From Acanthaster planci (lineage: Eukaryota > Echinodermata > Asteroidea > Valvatida > Acanthasteridae): DNA of 64,000 nt. Below are positions 1 through 14,700 of this stretch, one piece after another. Both the position numbers and the translations under genes were made by a program. Below the pieces are notes generated by a model, which worked only from the letters and a program-made list of their open reading frames with translations, did not search any database and was not told the DNA's origin. Where the stretch lies: contig NW_019091514.1 of the NCBI RefSeq assembly GCF_001949145.1, positions 138,278 through 202,277 of the forward strand. The letters are read 5' to 3'. How positions within the stretch are numbered: the first letter of the stretch is position 1; every line of letters starts with the position of its first letter.

Positions 1-241
1 TCCCAGAAATTAGGGGCCATTTTTTTTTCGTGTCCCTGTCGCATCTGACATGATTTTGTAAGTTCAGAACACATTTTCTAACTTCGAAGAGTGATGAATT
101 AATGTGATTAATGATTAATTAATTACCTGCCAAAAAAATAGTTATAATTTGATATCAATTCTGGTGATATTTCCATGTCAAATAACAAAGGTCAGATGTA
201 ACAGGGACACACTTTAGACCCCCTAATTTCTGGAATTACCC
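1..241. mobile_element. MITE-like element, copy 1 (left edge cut by window)
   Basis: About 240 bases with related, inverted ends: CCAGAAATTAGGGG at the left and CCCCTAATTTCTGG plus AATTACCC at the right. Inside each end lies a GTGTCCCTGT-like block. Copy 2 at 60459-60701 matches it in reverse orientation over its whole length. It has no coding capacity. Confidence 0.85.
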
Positions 242-3200
242 ATTATCTTCAAAAGAGCATTCTTTCGAAGTTGGCTGTGAAATCTGAATCAGATGTTAAA
301 AGTGCATATAGTCTAGTCTTTCTATTTCAACTTGACATACAGTAAAAAATATATACATGTACATGTGCAAATACTATGATTACAAGGTTTGTGTGTCTTT
401 CATTGTCCTACATTTGTACAAATGGAATCTTAATTGGTTGTCGGTATAAATATTGAAAATTAATATCGCCAAAAATAAAACAAAATGAACTCCATGGAAA
501 TCTCTGTTTTGCACGGATACATGTACTATTTGGTTTCAGAAAGCTTCGAAATGAGAATGGATGCAAGCTTTTTTCAAGATGCTGTCTTTAATCCCCTACA
601 CTTGTATGCACTTCATTGCCCAGGGCCACTGTTTGCACAGGAAATGTGGAAAAAAAGGGGTTCAACTTTGAACAGAGGACGATGTGACCGAGGATTATTG
701 AAAACCTTTCGGATGGGAACAGCTCTGGATTGGTCATTATTGGCATCGTTATAGCCTTCTGCAGAATGGAACCACCCACTCTGCTCCATGAGGCGTCATT
801 TAACACGTTTATTATAAAGATGTCAGAACCAATAAGGGGGCCGAGTGTGTGTATATATAAAGTGCCTCAGGCGTTACGCATAGGGAGGAGGATTATGCAA
901 ACAGTTCCCCGCTGATACATGTACGATGTGAGCTGTGTGACAGCTGGGTTACAAACACCCCCCCCTCCCCTCCAAGTTTGGCATGTTCTCAACTTCAGCC
1001 ATTTTTTCCCCCAGATGTCTACTATTTTTCTACCATTGTATTTTTGATCCCGATTTAGCTCACTGGTACATGTACATTGTGGAAATACTCACCGGTACTG
1101 TACCGTACAGAGTATGCCACTCCACAGTTAGGTCAAAGGCAACCTGTTCACATGGAAGAATCTGACCATCGATGAACGTGTGTCGAGGTCGTAATCTGTT
1201 AGGCGCCCCCAGTTGGTGAATCGTAAGAGCGCAACTTGAATGCTGCTAAGGATGTGTTGCTTTATGACAGTAAGACACCTGTACTAGTACATGTACTGTC
1301 ATGATGATGTGCGTGTACATGGTACTCACATGTACATGTACCTGCTGTATGTACATGTACATGTATGCAGAGATGTCTAAACAAGCTAAGTGTTTTTTTT
1401 GCCAGTTCCTTGTAATACTGGTATGGTACTTTCCTCCCTCGATGACAGAATCTTTGAGTGCAAGTGCAGGGCGCACATTACTTGCAACAACACTGAGACC
1501 CACTCAAACCCAGTGACGACTGACAATCCAGACTGCCTTCATTCAAGAGAGCAGTTTTGGAGAATTTTCTGCTACGTGTACATCTGACAGCTACATGTAC
1601 TGTACATGTACCATGCATGTCCTAAATTGTGCAGAGACATTTTGCTACTCACAGGTTGTGGGACAATATTGGATTTTTTTTTAGAATCTTTCTTGCAATG
1701 CACGTACTCGTACTCATATTCGTACTTGTTTACTCACTTACAAATATGCATTGATCATCAAAATATACCCATTTTGTTATGGATAGGCCTTAAACTCGAC
1801 TGGCTGCGGCTGTAACACATATCTCATGGGAAGAAGCTACCGGTATTGTCACTAGCCAGAGGCTTCCATTGGCACACATGTTGCTTCTAACCGTAGCCAT
1901 CACGTGCAGGCCTAGGGCAGATCCAGAACTAAATTTCTTTGGAAATATTTTTCATGTAACATTTTATGGCATTTCTTAGGGGTGAGTCTACATTTGGAGG
2001 CTTTTAGCAAGCTTTTTGAAGAAAGAAAAATTATGAAATAGACCAAAAAGTCCTTTTTCCTCTTGCTATGTCAAAAACAATTGTTCCTTTTTTGACGGGG
2101 GCATAGCCCCCATCCACCCTTATTGTAAAAAAAACAAAAAAAAAAAGCTTGAAAGGAGTTTCTGGATCTCGTGATAGGAGAGTAATGAGCAGGTTTCCTC
2201 GAGCTTTGTCAACCACAGGAAACAGAACACACGGGTAGTAGCACATGTTTGTGAAACAAGCATATGGGTGCACCGGTGTGTGTACAGAGGCGAAAAACAA
2301 AATGCCAAAATGAATAGCAAATACCGGTAGAATGGGCATATTGAAAAACACTACGGTACGACCTCAGCCCAAAAGTTCTCTCCATGTTGTAATTTTTAAT
2401 CTGTTTGGCCCTGATGAAAATAATTCCAACCCAAAAGTCTAAAAGGCAGAAAGCTGACATACATACATGTACGTTACACATTTTGCCAAGAGGTTAGTAT
2501 GGTGAGTAACCATGTGTGAAATCCTGTTTTCCATACATTACTGAGGAATTGTAAAGTGCATACATAGAGTATGTACAGTATATATGCACAGAATTAATGT
2601 ACCATGCTCGCAATTTGTCACATGGGCAAATGTGCTCCAACAATATTCCTCGGTGAATCACTCGTATTACCTGGGAACACCGACACGACTCATAGATGTC
2701 CACTTCCTCATCAGAATACTTCAAAATATTTACATGTACATGTATACTTAAATGCAGGGCACACAATTTGCCGTCTAATCCAGTTCAATCAGATTTGTTC
2801 TCTCTCTTTTTTTCTTGGGGGTGTTATATTCTGAAAAGCCAGGTATCAACAGAAAGGCCGCTAATCGGATTTCCGATTCATGGGTCACCCAAGCTGGGTA
2901 GATTGAGAGGCCTGTTGCCCCAGAGGGTGCCTCGTTTGTATTATGACTCAGAAGGGATAATGGCTTTCTTAATTAAATATCGTTTGGATGAAACATGTGC
3001 TGGACAGGGCGTCCATGGGCTAAAAGATTGCAAATGCGCTCTGAGGCACGATGTTGTCATCACTTGCACTCTGTAAATAAAGATGACCTGGAACTCTGCA
3101 AGCACAGGTGTACAGAAACATTGTTTTAGGCACCTCCCAAGTTTTGTCGGGGTGAATGACCCATTGTCTCTACGGGAGGGGGACCAAAACCGAAAGGGGC

Positions 3201-5514
3201 AAGAGGATTCTTTTGTCCTGATTTAATGAGTTGCTTCTGCTTAATGAGACCAGTGTCATGAATTTGTCAGTCGATGTCTGGTGTGTTTTTACCATTGTTA
3301 AAAATCCAACGGAGCGGTGAAAAATGAAGCAGTCACAGACTGTACCGGGGTAATAATGAGTGGAGCAAGAGTCCATTTCTTTGCCCAGAAAAGGAAATTC
3401 TTCCCGCTGAATGTAAAATTGTTTGTATACAGTACATGTATTGTACACATACCTACCAGTACACATTTTGTTTTGTAGAACTTATGGCTTTTTTCCCCCA
3501 ACATTTGCAAATACCGGTAGCAAGAAATCCCTGAATGGGAAAATAACTGGGTTGGCCATGCAGAAATTGTTTTTGCCTTGCAGGAGTTGACATGGAACAT
3601 TCTTATTATCTTTTGAACTTTGATTTATTGTTCAGGTGTGCGCATGCTTTGGTTCATGTATGTCTGTAATTGTCTGTTTAAGAACACAAGATGACATCAA
3701 GTGGAACCTTGTTGTGGATAAGTTTTGCAGGAAGCAATACTCGCTGAGCGTTTTCTTTTTCTCCCTTGAAAGTTTCCGAGAAACACCACTTTAAGCTGTG
3801 TTGGCTGTGATTGTCACCAGATGGTTTTTGTCAAACAGACAGACGGACGGGCAAGTTGAATGTGTCAGTAGCATCATGGCCCAACATCATGTTTGTTGCA
3901 GATATTAAAAATGCAGTTTCTTTGGGATGGTTTCTGTTTGTCAGGAAGCACTAATTAACTGTAAAACTCTAAAACATTTATTAACTCTAAAACTAAAGCA
4001 TGGGCATTGCCTGGATTTTTGGGGGAGGGGCAGATGAAAGTACTTTTTTAAGGGGGGAGACAAAGCACTCATCAGCAATGAAATGAAAAACGATTAATAG
4101 TGGAAGAGTGTCAAGTGTCTCCGTTGACCACCCTTTGCAACACCCATGGACTGTAAGTTCATTTTTATTTTTTGGCAGTGAAAGTGGAAAGCATTTCTGC
4201 TGAAGCGATACATGTTTCAGTGCAATGCCACGTACATGTAAACTCACAGAGTCACGTCTTCATTACTCCCTCTTTAGTTATAAACGCTAACCATGCTGAA
4301 TCCAACAGGGTCATGCAGGTTTTTTTAATGCTGTTTATTCCCTGACCTGTAGGCCTACATTGTATACCAGGTATGCACTAGTACATGTAGATTTGCTGGT
4401 TGGGGTTGGTGTCTAGTTTATTGCTAAGGCTTTGCGGTTCTAGGACAGGTTAATGTTGGAACAGATGTCAGTTTAGCCCAGTCAGATGGGTCTGTGTTGG
4501 ACGCTTCTGCTACAATTTTCTGAAATTTCAGGTATTGTGTGTCGTTTGCAGTGGCAGTTTATGATTTCCCTGTTGTGAACTCTGCCACCTTTTGCCGGAT
4601 ATGTGGCATGAGATTTGACATTCATGTTGTAACATGGTCATTATCAAGCTTGTTTGTTTGATTTGTGATGTGTGAAGGCACAGGGTTGAACCTCAGAATT
4701 CATAACAGCTTCCAGCGAGGCTGTGGGGGAACATGTTCGATACTGTTCCAGTTGTTATCCTTCAGAGACAAATATCTTGAGGGAGAAAAAGGTGAAAGCA
4801 ATCACATATAACACTGTGACACCAGTAGCCTTGAAATGACTTCCTAAGCCCATTTAGGTTTGGGTTCATGTCCCAAATTCTGTAATCGTAACACCTGGAT
4901 TTGTGGGAATTTACCAGTAATTGATATAGACTAAAGAGTCTACTTAGAGTTATTTTATGCAGATTTTAAGGTGTGATAGTAACTTATAGTAGCAAGGCAA
5001 TGTACCGGTACATGCTGAGTGGTCTGTCTGAGTGTCATACTGTATGAAGAGGTGGAGGTATGTCGTCAGATAGACAGATGGTCCTAATTTAGACGTGGCT
5101 TAAGCCGACAAAGAACGTGTCATTGAGTCATTGTTCTGTATTTTTAGAAAGTTTCAGAGCAAAAGGTTTCACGAATACATAAATATAGCTTTGAGAAACT
5201 GCATCAAATCAAACACTTTTTTGTAAAGGAGAGCTGCTTTTGATTTTATTCACTTTGTAGGCAGCATTGCGTGTTTGTCCCTCCCATACGAGTTATCTGT
5301 TGATGCAATCCAAACATTTGTTATAACGGCCAAAGTCTTGCACGCAACAGGATGTCTCAATTCAGATCAGGCTAAATTTCCATATGTTAAACTCATTTGT
5401 TCAGCATGCGAAGTTTTCTGCTTTCTACTTGTACCTGGTGAAATATGGTCTTGCGTTTCATTCCCTCATCTAAATGGTGCCTCTTGACTGTAGTGCTTTT
5501 TTTATACTGTTCAG
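1..5514 (+). other. Region upstream of first visible kindlin exon (intronic)
   Basis: I searched by eye for the first kindlin coding exon (the GGVMLKLVE-type end of F0) and did not find it. The stretch looks like intron: many TACATGTA and TACCGGTA words, a MITE at 1-241, and MITE-like fragments at about 2090-2175 and 4007-4062. The open frames here look random. Confidence 0.6.
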
Positions 5515-5754
5515 ATTTAAAGGAGCAGAGAGATTGGTCTGATCATGCCATCTGGTGGCCGGAGAAGAACCAATGGCTGAAGCGGACTGGGTCCACCCTG
5601 GACCAGTGCCATGTCCAGGCAGACGCCAGGCTACAGTTTACGCCCATGCACAAGACGCTGCGAGTCCAGATGCCAGACATGCAGCTTGTGGACATCAGGG
5701 TGGACTTTTCCACAGATGTCTTCTCATCAGTGATAGAACTCTCCAAAGAAGTTG
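5515..5754 (+). CDS. FERMT: Kindlin exon: F0 domain
   Basis: Acceptor tactgttcag, donor gtatgg. The exon starts in phase needing one base from a missing upstream exon and ends one base into a codon. It encodes about 79 residues with [19 protein letters not shown] and [12 protein letters not shown], matching the second half of the ubiquitin-like F0 domain. In the family the stretch just upstream of this exon contains the end of the first coding exon. Confidence 0.95.
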
Positions 5755-8700
5755 GTATGGTCAACTTCATGTTTTGAATTGTACTGTAATACTTATTCTA
5801 CTGGTAATTCAAAGTTCTCGAGTGACATTGGCTTCATTATTGTAACTTTCCTTATCGTAAAATATTGCATCGGATTTATACTGGCGTGCTAAGCAATCTG
5901 TTCACAGTTTATTGTAAGCAGAATGTTTTATTTGATAATATTTGAGTATTTAAGAGTCAAGATTGAGTCTGATGAGTTTTGAACCCATATTGGGTACATA
6001 TCCTTGAAAGTGTCTTAACACCGTTGAGCTTTCTTTGGGTTCTGTATGGTTACAATCCTTTCACATGTATTGCTGTTTGTTTAACATTACGAAACCTGTC
6101 AAGCAGTTCTGCTTGGCAAGACCAAGTGCAGTCCTTTTTACCCTCTGGATTTGTGTTACACAATGGTGACATAATATTTCAATTTCCTTTTAGGAGTACG
6201 ACACCCTGAAGAGCTCTCCTTCCTCAAGAAACCAAATGCCCGTGCCTCAACTGTCAAACAGCGGAGCAATGGCCGTAAGAAAAAAGACCGGGACCGTGAC
6301 TCCATGGCATCCAGCAACAGCAATGAGGCGGCGTCCACGGGAAGCCTGGATGGTATCCCCCCACACACCCCCACCCGTCGGCCCTCCCCGGGGTTCAACC
6401 GGCAGATGACGCCAGGATCAGTCAACTCCACGCCAGGCCACAATGGCAACACCACCGTCCTGTCGGTGCACAGCTCAGGGTCCAACTTCAGCGACAGCTT
6501 TGAGAACTTGAACATGTCGCTGCTGAACAGTCCACGGACGCCCAGCCGGGAGGCACGAGAAGGGCTGATCAGGCCCAACAACTACCGGGAGAAGGCTGCC
6601 ATCAATGCTGGGTGAGTTTTGGCTCTTTGATATATCTGTGGTTGTTGTTTGTCTGTTGGTCAGTTCGTCTGGTTGGCATACCATGGAATGAGTCAACTTG
6701 TTGAACCATCTCCCAGCATGTGGACTACATGCATGCAGTACACATACCGGGGTACATGCAAGCTTTCCAACCAGGCTACATGTACATTGTATCTGCCGAA
6801 CTCTGGAAAACCTTGATACTCTCTCATTCTTGACATTTGTAAGTTTGGAATAACAGATATCATTTTTATCCCTCACCCTCCAAGTTCTTTCAAATCCACC
6901 AGGAGGTATTCAGAGATTTGCAGAATTGCAGGAGTGGGTTTTAAAAGTAGAGCCTAACCACCTTACATACACTTGGTACACTGTACGTTTGAAAGTATGT
7001 GCAAGGGATGAGCACTGTGCACTTGTTTTCCTACACGGGTGAATAGTTCAGGGAAAAACCACACGAATTATCAGTCCGAATGCCTGTGGAGTTAGCGTTA
7101 TCAAACTAGCAGAGAACCTTCAGTCCAGTTTTTAGGGAAGTCCCAAGATAGCGATTCACCCTCTGATCCAGCACCTTCCTAGGTGATGCAGACTCTCAAT
7201 ACGTTGGACCTGGATTGCGGGGTGCAAGTGTTTTTCTGCATGGTACTGACGTGCAATATTCAGGATAATGCCGCAGTAAACTGGAGAATCCCTTGTGTGT
7301 TTAATAGTACTGTTATTCTATCTTCGTGTAGGTGGCAGTATGGTTAGATAGAACGATGAGTGTACAGGTACCGCAGTTCTCTGAGGTACAGCTTTGTTTC
7401 AGCCAGCGTTCAGCCTCATATTTCTCACTCAAGCTCTTTCCAATGAGCCTCTTGCGAGTTAAGACCCAAATCTGGTACACTGAGTTATTTAAATTCACAT
7501 GAACATAACAATTTGCATTCTCCATACTAAAACCACTGTTGCTATACCTTGTGATTCAGAGCAAGCTTGTGCTTAGTTACATAAGAGACGCCTTGCAACA
7601 GTACACTGTTTTTGATGGATAAGAAGCCTGAAGGGCACAAAGGAACCAGTCCATTCCAGAGATGGTGGTCGCTATGCAAAAGCTTGCCCTGAATCCCAAG
7701 GTATAGCAACTGTGTCTTAAGTCTGGGGAATTCAAATTGTTATGTTTATGTGCAATCAGATAACTCAGTGTACCAGATTTAATTCAATTTTAACTCGCAA
7801 ATGGCTTATTCAGGCAGGTCTGATACTGGTAGTTGTGAAATTAATATCAACCACCAGATGTCCAGGATGCAGAGGATTGCCAAGTGCTCTGAAGCAGTGC
7901 TATCGATCCACTCCAGGCAACCATCCACTCAAAAAAGGGGTGACTGCTCCATGGGCCATTAATCCCCGGGAAGGAGGCGAGGGAGAAGCCTGCTAAATTG
8001 TGTTTGTGTTCAACGGTATCCTTCCCACAAACCAGTTGTGTCACGCTCGCATTGAAGGCCTGTCAATTCTGCAGCTGCGGTTGCTCGTGCATGTCACTTC
8101 CTACTGTGGGATAGTGGAATGTAGAAATGCTAAACCCTACTTGCTTGGTCTTTTTTTTTTCTAACAGCTTGACTGAGTCTGCAAAAGCACAAAATGTTGT
8201 GCTAACTGGTGATACGTGCTTTGAAACAGAGCTGGAATTTCAATCCCAATTTTAAATAATAATACAGTTCCGAGTCTGTCACGTCTGCAACTTGTCAATA
8301 GACCGAAGTGATGGTTTCTTTCTTCCTTTCTTTTTCTTCACTTTTTATAAACACACCAGTACTTGTACAAATCTGTGTACAAAATTAACAAGAACTCTGC
8401 TGTTCTTATTTGAAGCTGGGAATATCTTCCTGTTTTTGTGTTTTTGTTTCCATTTTCTGACAAGTCCCAATTGCATGCCTGTATAATGTGAGTGGACTGG
8501 GTGACCTGAAGTGCACGTCCTTGGGAACCTGAACTTGTACTTTCACTCTACATTTTGTCAGTGAACTACATGTGCACGCACTAGTACTTCTTAAACTATG
8601 GTTTCAGAATTTCACACCATACACCTTCAAAGTGAGACAGGTGTGTGTGTAACTAATCTATGAAAATTTTCAAACATAGCCTTCGGAGTTTTTAAATGAA

Positions 8701-11700
8701 GTATGAAATTTAATATGTAACATTAAGTCTGCTGCAAACCACTGTGTTTTTTATTTTGGTTAAGCAGTAAAAATGCACGCCCGTTGTCAGTCAGTTGTCT
8801 GACTTTTCAGTTTGCTCGTACTTCCTTTGGTGAGAGAACATGAAGCACCCATTGAAGTTAAATGCTTCAATCAATTGCTAATATGAAATCGCATGAAAAA
8901 AAAAGATCAGTGCAGAATCGAAGATAAAGTAATCAGAGCAAACTGTATTTTAACATCGATCCGCTTGACATTTTGTCCGCGTCTGCTCTAACCCTGTTTG
9001 TTCCTATTGCGGAGTGACAAGTGGTATTGGCTTTCACAGTTACCTGTTACTTAGACATGTCTGCGTTTCCTGTCTTTGATTTTTGTGCGAGTGTTCGATG
9101 GCCTGTGAAATGCCCAGAAAAAGCCTCTGAAATGTCAGTTACCTCACGAGTGCTTTCGGCTGCCACTTCCAGCTCAGCCATCAGCAAAACATAATAATTC
9201 CCCAAACCAGAGTAAATGGGATTGCATCTTGGCTAATCCTCTGTTTCCTAGCAACTGCACATCCAGGGAAATAAGCGGTTGGCCCCAGAGGGAATGAATT
9301 TCTCCAGAGAGTGTTGGTTTCATGGAGGGGCTGCTGTACTTATTTTCAAGACTAGAGGGCCCAAGCTTGAAGGAGGAACTCGTTTGTGGGAGGAAAGAGA
9401 GTGAAGGTCTGGCTGGCAGCAGGACGTTGTAAAATCTGATCTTGCTGGAGGTTTTTATCGTGGCGATAAACAGGAAAAGAGAGGCAGGAAATGAAAACTA
9501 CTGTCTTAAATCAGTGACCAGTGAACAACCACAACTAATGTTCATTTACCTGTCAGGTTTTGGAGGTTGGTCGAACACAAAACACAATATTGGTAGCACA
9601 GAGCTGAAAAGTCAGTCGAACAGAAGTGATATTACCGACCATAACTACACGTGTGTACCAAGATGCTGAGCTAACATTTACTCATACATACATGCACATG
9701 TGCCCTCATAAATCAATAGTCCATTTAAAAGGTTATCAAGTTCAACACAATTTAATTTCTTGGCTTTGTCCAAAACTTCTCATGTGAAACCATCTTAACC
9801 ATCACACCAGTCTTGACATTATCATGTTCATCAGTGGGCACTTTCCTAATTCTCCTGCTTCGTTCCATGTGGCTTGTGTGATCATCAGATGAGATAGGGG
9901 CAGATGTTAAGAAACAATTGCATTTATCTTGAAACAAACAATACTTGTAATTAAAACAGTTGAATTTCAAAGCAAAAGTTTTTTCAACATGATGTTCTTT
10001 ATTTCTGTCAATATTTTGTTTTAATCAAGATTCTTTGAAAGGGGATAGTGAAGAACTCCAGGACATGTTCATAAATCATTCATTAATCATATTTAGCATG
10101 TTTAATTTAGATTATGAAAGCTTACTGTGCATTCATAAGGTTGGAACCTACCGGTATTCAGCCAAACATTGTCAAAACTTGCTATAATGTGCAAGGACTG
10201 CATTTTCTGCAGTGCCCTTTAACAGTAGATCATGTCTTCTCTGCTTCAGCAGCTGAGCTAGCATCACATCAAAAGCTTTGAAGTTTGAACCCAGCAGTTT
10301 GGAAAGGTCGGCAATTATTGGCAAATTGAGTTAGGCAAAGCCTCCTAGGATCCATTCCAACACATTTGATCTTTTCAATTCTTTGAGTCCTCGTCAATGT
10401 GCCTGTTGCTCTTCTGTGACACATTCACATAATTTACCATTGCAGTATAAATGCACACCCTGAGACTTTCAAAACACAAAAAAACCCTTAAGTGCGATTG
10501 AATGTCATCTGCTATCTTTTAGAAGGGCATATTAAACAAGCTGTTACGATATGAGTTACAGGTATGTTTAAAAAAAATGTACCGTACTTGGGCCTGACCT
10601 GTGGAATTTTTTTTAGTTTGTTAAACCCTCTAGGAATTGAAAACAAGGCTAGATCACATCTGGTGAATTTCTTTCAAAAAGTATAATGTTGACATTGATT
10701 GAAGCCAAACATGTATATTTGTACATGTGTACCGGCGCAGCTGTACAATGTAGATAGTGGTACATGCATGCTAAAATTTCCTAATCAAAAAAGTAATGAG
10801 GAAATTCCTGAAGGAGTGGCTTACTGAATTCTTTTGTTAGGTGTCATTGCTTGACTGTTAGTGTTATGGGCTGGTATGGTCTTGCAAAATATATGTAGGA
10901 GGGATTGCTTCTGGATGAGCCATCCATTAAGCAGCACCTGCCTTGTGAAGCTACACCACGAGGGCAAATTCTTGCAACTGAACTGGCGTTTATATGTACT
11001 TCTGCTTTAAATAGCATCCCGTTGAATCATAGGCCTCGGCCAGACTTGGTGTTATTCTACAGCACCGCACTGGTCTTTGTTATCATCAGGCCTTTCTTTG
11101 CCCATGGGCTGTACTCTGCGCTAGTTGGATGGCGTTCCAAGTTCGTGCATTGCAAAAGAAATTTTGTCCCCTGCCCAAGGGCTACGGAGTCGAATATTGT
11201 GGAATAACACCAGATACACCTGGGTGCTCTCAGGCTGTTTTGGTTACACTTGTTGCAATCTACTAAATGATTTGCCCCACGAGAAAAGTGGGACTGTGTG
11301 TTTATTGGCCTGGGCAAAGGAAGCCAGCGTCAAGTCCTAGGTAAAGACACACTGGGACTGAAGGCATACCGGTAGTAGCCACCAAGTACAGCAAACCACT
11401 TGCCAGCAAATCTCTAAAAATCACCTGATTGTCTTGAAAAATATCATCGTCTTGAACGGAACCCCTTTATAAAAATTTGCCAAATTTCTCCTACAACTGG
11501 CATTAGCAGTGATTTGCATTAGGAAGCTACATTTCAGCACTGAGTTTCTCAAACAGTTAAAAAATGTCAGCAGTTATTTGTTCAACTTCGCCCTGCATTT
11601 GCTGGTGTAGGTCAATTCATGGCATATGTGTTGATCACACTTACACATTTGTGTTTCTTGGTTGGTTTCCTTACTAAGAAGCACATGCACGTGCACCGGA

Positions 11701-14700
11701 CTGGGTAGCTCTGGTTAGCCGTAGCAAAAAGGGGCAGGCCAATTTTTAAAAAAAAAATCCTGTAGAAGTCTCAACATCCTACATCATGTGCATGTACGTG
11801 TATTTCACACGTCATGACTCTTGTTGTAATTCTTGGGCAGATGGTATTCCAAAAATTCTACCAGTAAGTGTAACATTAACCCTAACAGTCCTCAATCCTT
11901 CACCTGTTGGAGGACTGAAGACTGTTAGGGTTAAGAGTGTAAACAAACTTGTTTGTAATGCATAGAATATTAGCATTCACGATGTACAGCTTGTACATGT
12001 GCTAGAGCTGTGTACATGTGTACATTTACATGTACACATTTCCTTACACAGCTGTACTTGTGGGGTATTTCCTTTGTTCTCGTGTACAAAACTCGCACAC
12101 AACACGCAAAAAATTTGAAATCACTCCAATTTAATCCCAATTCGCTTTCCTGGGTTGAAATTTCGACTATATGTCCCTTATATTAAACACTTCAATTTGC
12201 GACGGATTTTTACCCATTAAAAATTTCCCCTTTTTGAGTTATTTCCAAATATCAGTTTCGTGAAATTCTTGTGGGGTACCAATTTTGGTACCCCACAAGG
12301 TAAAAACTGGCCTTGTGGGGTACTTCCTATTGTTCCGGTACCCCACAAGGCCCCATGTATAAGCGCTGTACAATGTACATGTACATGCCATACAGTACGT
12401 GCACACGCGCCAGTGTTAGGCTGAGTTTGTATACACATTCAAATCCTGGACCTATAACAATAAGGGACAATAGGGTCCACGGTTGCCAAAGAGTCCTCGG
12501 TCAGAAAACGTGTACAAAACATATGGGAGGTCTTCCGAAAAAGTTAAAGTATGAACAAAGGAGGAACAATAGGGAGTCCACGATTGAAGGTGTTTAAGCA
12601 CTTGTGTTTGTGTACGTACTCGTAGGTACCAGACGTACTCCAGACGTTGTACAATGTATGTGTTCAGTGGATTTTCTCGTGGAGCTGTAAAAAAGGATTT
12701 ACTGTACAGTTTCACTTTCTTTTGACTTCCCTGTTCCAGACTGTGTAGGGATTTGCTCATGGCTCTCATTTGCGCTGCCTTGTGCTAGCATGGATACCCC
12801 GTTCTTAAGACTGCTTTAGCACAGTGCCAGGATCTTAAACAAAGCCAGCCTCTTGGGGGAAGAGTTTAGGGACTGAACACAATGCCTACATCCCCCCTTG
12901 AAAAATACTGAAGTGGGCGAAATCAAAGAAATGTTTGCATGGTGCCACTAATGCTCTGGCAATGGCCTGTGAAATAAAATGTATCCAATTCTGCCCAGCT
13001 GCAGATGAAATTGGCCTGCCGTGAACTTCACAGAATTACATTTGCTTTTTGAGAATTGTAACCTTTTAATGTACCTTTGCTTTATATTTTTCTCACCATA
13101 TGTACAAACAGTGTCCTTTTTTTTTAACCCATTAACCCGGTAACTCTTAGCAAAATACAGGCACTGTTCAGAACTTCACTAAATTCGTCACTGTGAACCA
13201 GAAAGTGCAGTGCAAACAAATGGAGTACATGCACGTGTTGGTTCATGCGTTGGTTCTCGTGCTAATGCCTTTTACACACTCATTGTGTGTGTGACGTATT
13301 CACTTCGGTACTCTATTTACCAGTAGTGACACATATTTGCAACGGGCATCAATCCTACATAAAGCTACTGCGACTGAGGTATACATGTACATGTATATAT
13401 GTACATGTACCTTCCTCAATCAATCCAACATTTTCCCACGCTTGGTAGATTTTGAAGGGCCTTGAGTGTGTAAGGTTTACAACTGCTGTATGCAGTGTAA
13501 CTGGGGGTGAATTGTCACTGGTGACAAGCCTCCATCAACCAAGAAAGAACAACCCAGCATCCTTGACTGGCTCAAGTGGAAACCCAATGAACCAATTATG
13601 ATGTCAAGTCAAGGATGATTGATGCAGTGTTATGCAGGTCAGGAGTCACTGACCTTGAGTAACACCACACTGTCAGGCTCTCTCCAAGTTNNNNNNNNNN
13701 NNNNNNNNNNNNNNNNNNNNNNNNNNNNNNNNNNNNNNNNNNNNNNNNNNNNNNNNNNNNNNNNNNNNNNNNNNNNNNNNNNNNNNNNNNNNNNNNNNNN
13801 NNNNNNNNNNNNNNNNNNNNNNNNNNNNNNNNNNNNNNNNNNNNNNNNNNNNNNNNNNNNNNNNNNNNNNNNNNNNNNNNNNNNNNNNNNNNNNNNNNNN
13901 NNNNNNNNNNNNNNNNNNNNNNNNNNNNNNNNNNNNNNNNNNNNNNNNNNNNNNNNNNNNNNNNNNNNNNNNNNNNNNNNNNNNNNNNNNNNNNNNNNNN
14001 NNNNNNNNNNNNNNNNNNNNNNNNNNNNNNNNNNNNNNNNNNNNNNNNNNNNNNNNNNNNNNNNNNNNNNNNNNNNNNNNNNNNNNNNNNNNNNNNNNNN
14101 NNNNNNNNNNNNNNNNNNNNNNNNNNNNNNNNNNNNNNNNNNNNNNNNNNNNNNNNNNNNNNNNNNNNNNNNNNNNNNNNNNNNNNNNNNNNNNNNNNNN
14201 NNNNNNNNNNNNNNNNNNNNNNNNNNNNNNNNNNNNNNNNNNNNNNNNNNNNNNNNNNNNNNNNNNNNNNNNNNNNNNNNNNNNNNNNNNNNNNNNNNNN
14301 NNNNNNNNNNNNNNNNNNNNNNNNNNNNNNNNNNNNNNNNNNNNNNNNNNNNNNNNNNNNNNNNNNNNNNNNNNNNNNNNNNNNNNNNNNNNNNGGTTCC
14401 AGTGGTTTGGGGCAAAAGTCTTGTTCAAGTCCTCCCTTTTGGCACGTGTTTATTTTACCTCACAGTTCAATCACCAAAAAAAACCCAGGGAGGTGGATTG
14501 TGTTATCACAAAAAATGCTGGTACTTAATACTTTTGGTTTTGCAACTTGGTAAAAAAAATGATCAGTCGTCAGGTACCTTCCATTAGATGAGAGCCTGTT
14601 GGAATATCACATGTGCATCTGTTTCTCTTGGTCAATCAATCGTTTCCAGACATTCAAGTCAAGTCTGGCTTATTAAGCATTCATAGCTTGTCAGCCATTC

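Noticed and set aside
3080-3110. Possible small kindlin first exon beginning ATGACCTGGAAC
   Set aside because: The translation does not match the family N-terminus and the phase does not fit exon 5515-5754.
6156-6581. 141-codon minus-strand open frame
   Set aside because: It is the antisense shadow of the GC-rich kindlin F1-loop exon.
13619-14587. Long open frames of 250-320 codons on both strands
   Set aside because: They run through the 704-base N gap and have no real sequence in the middle.
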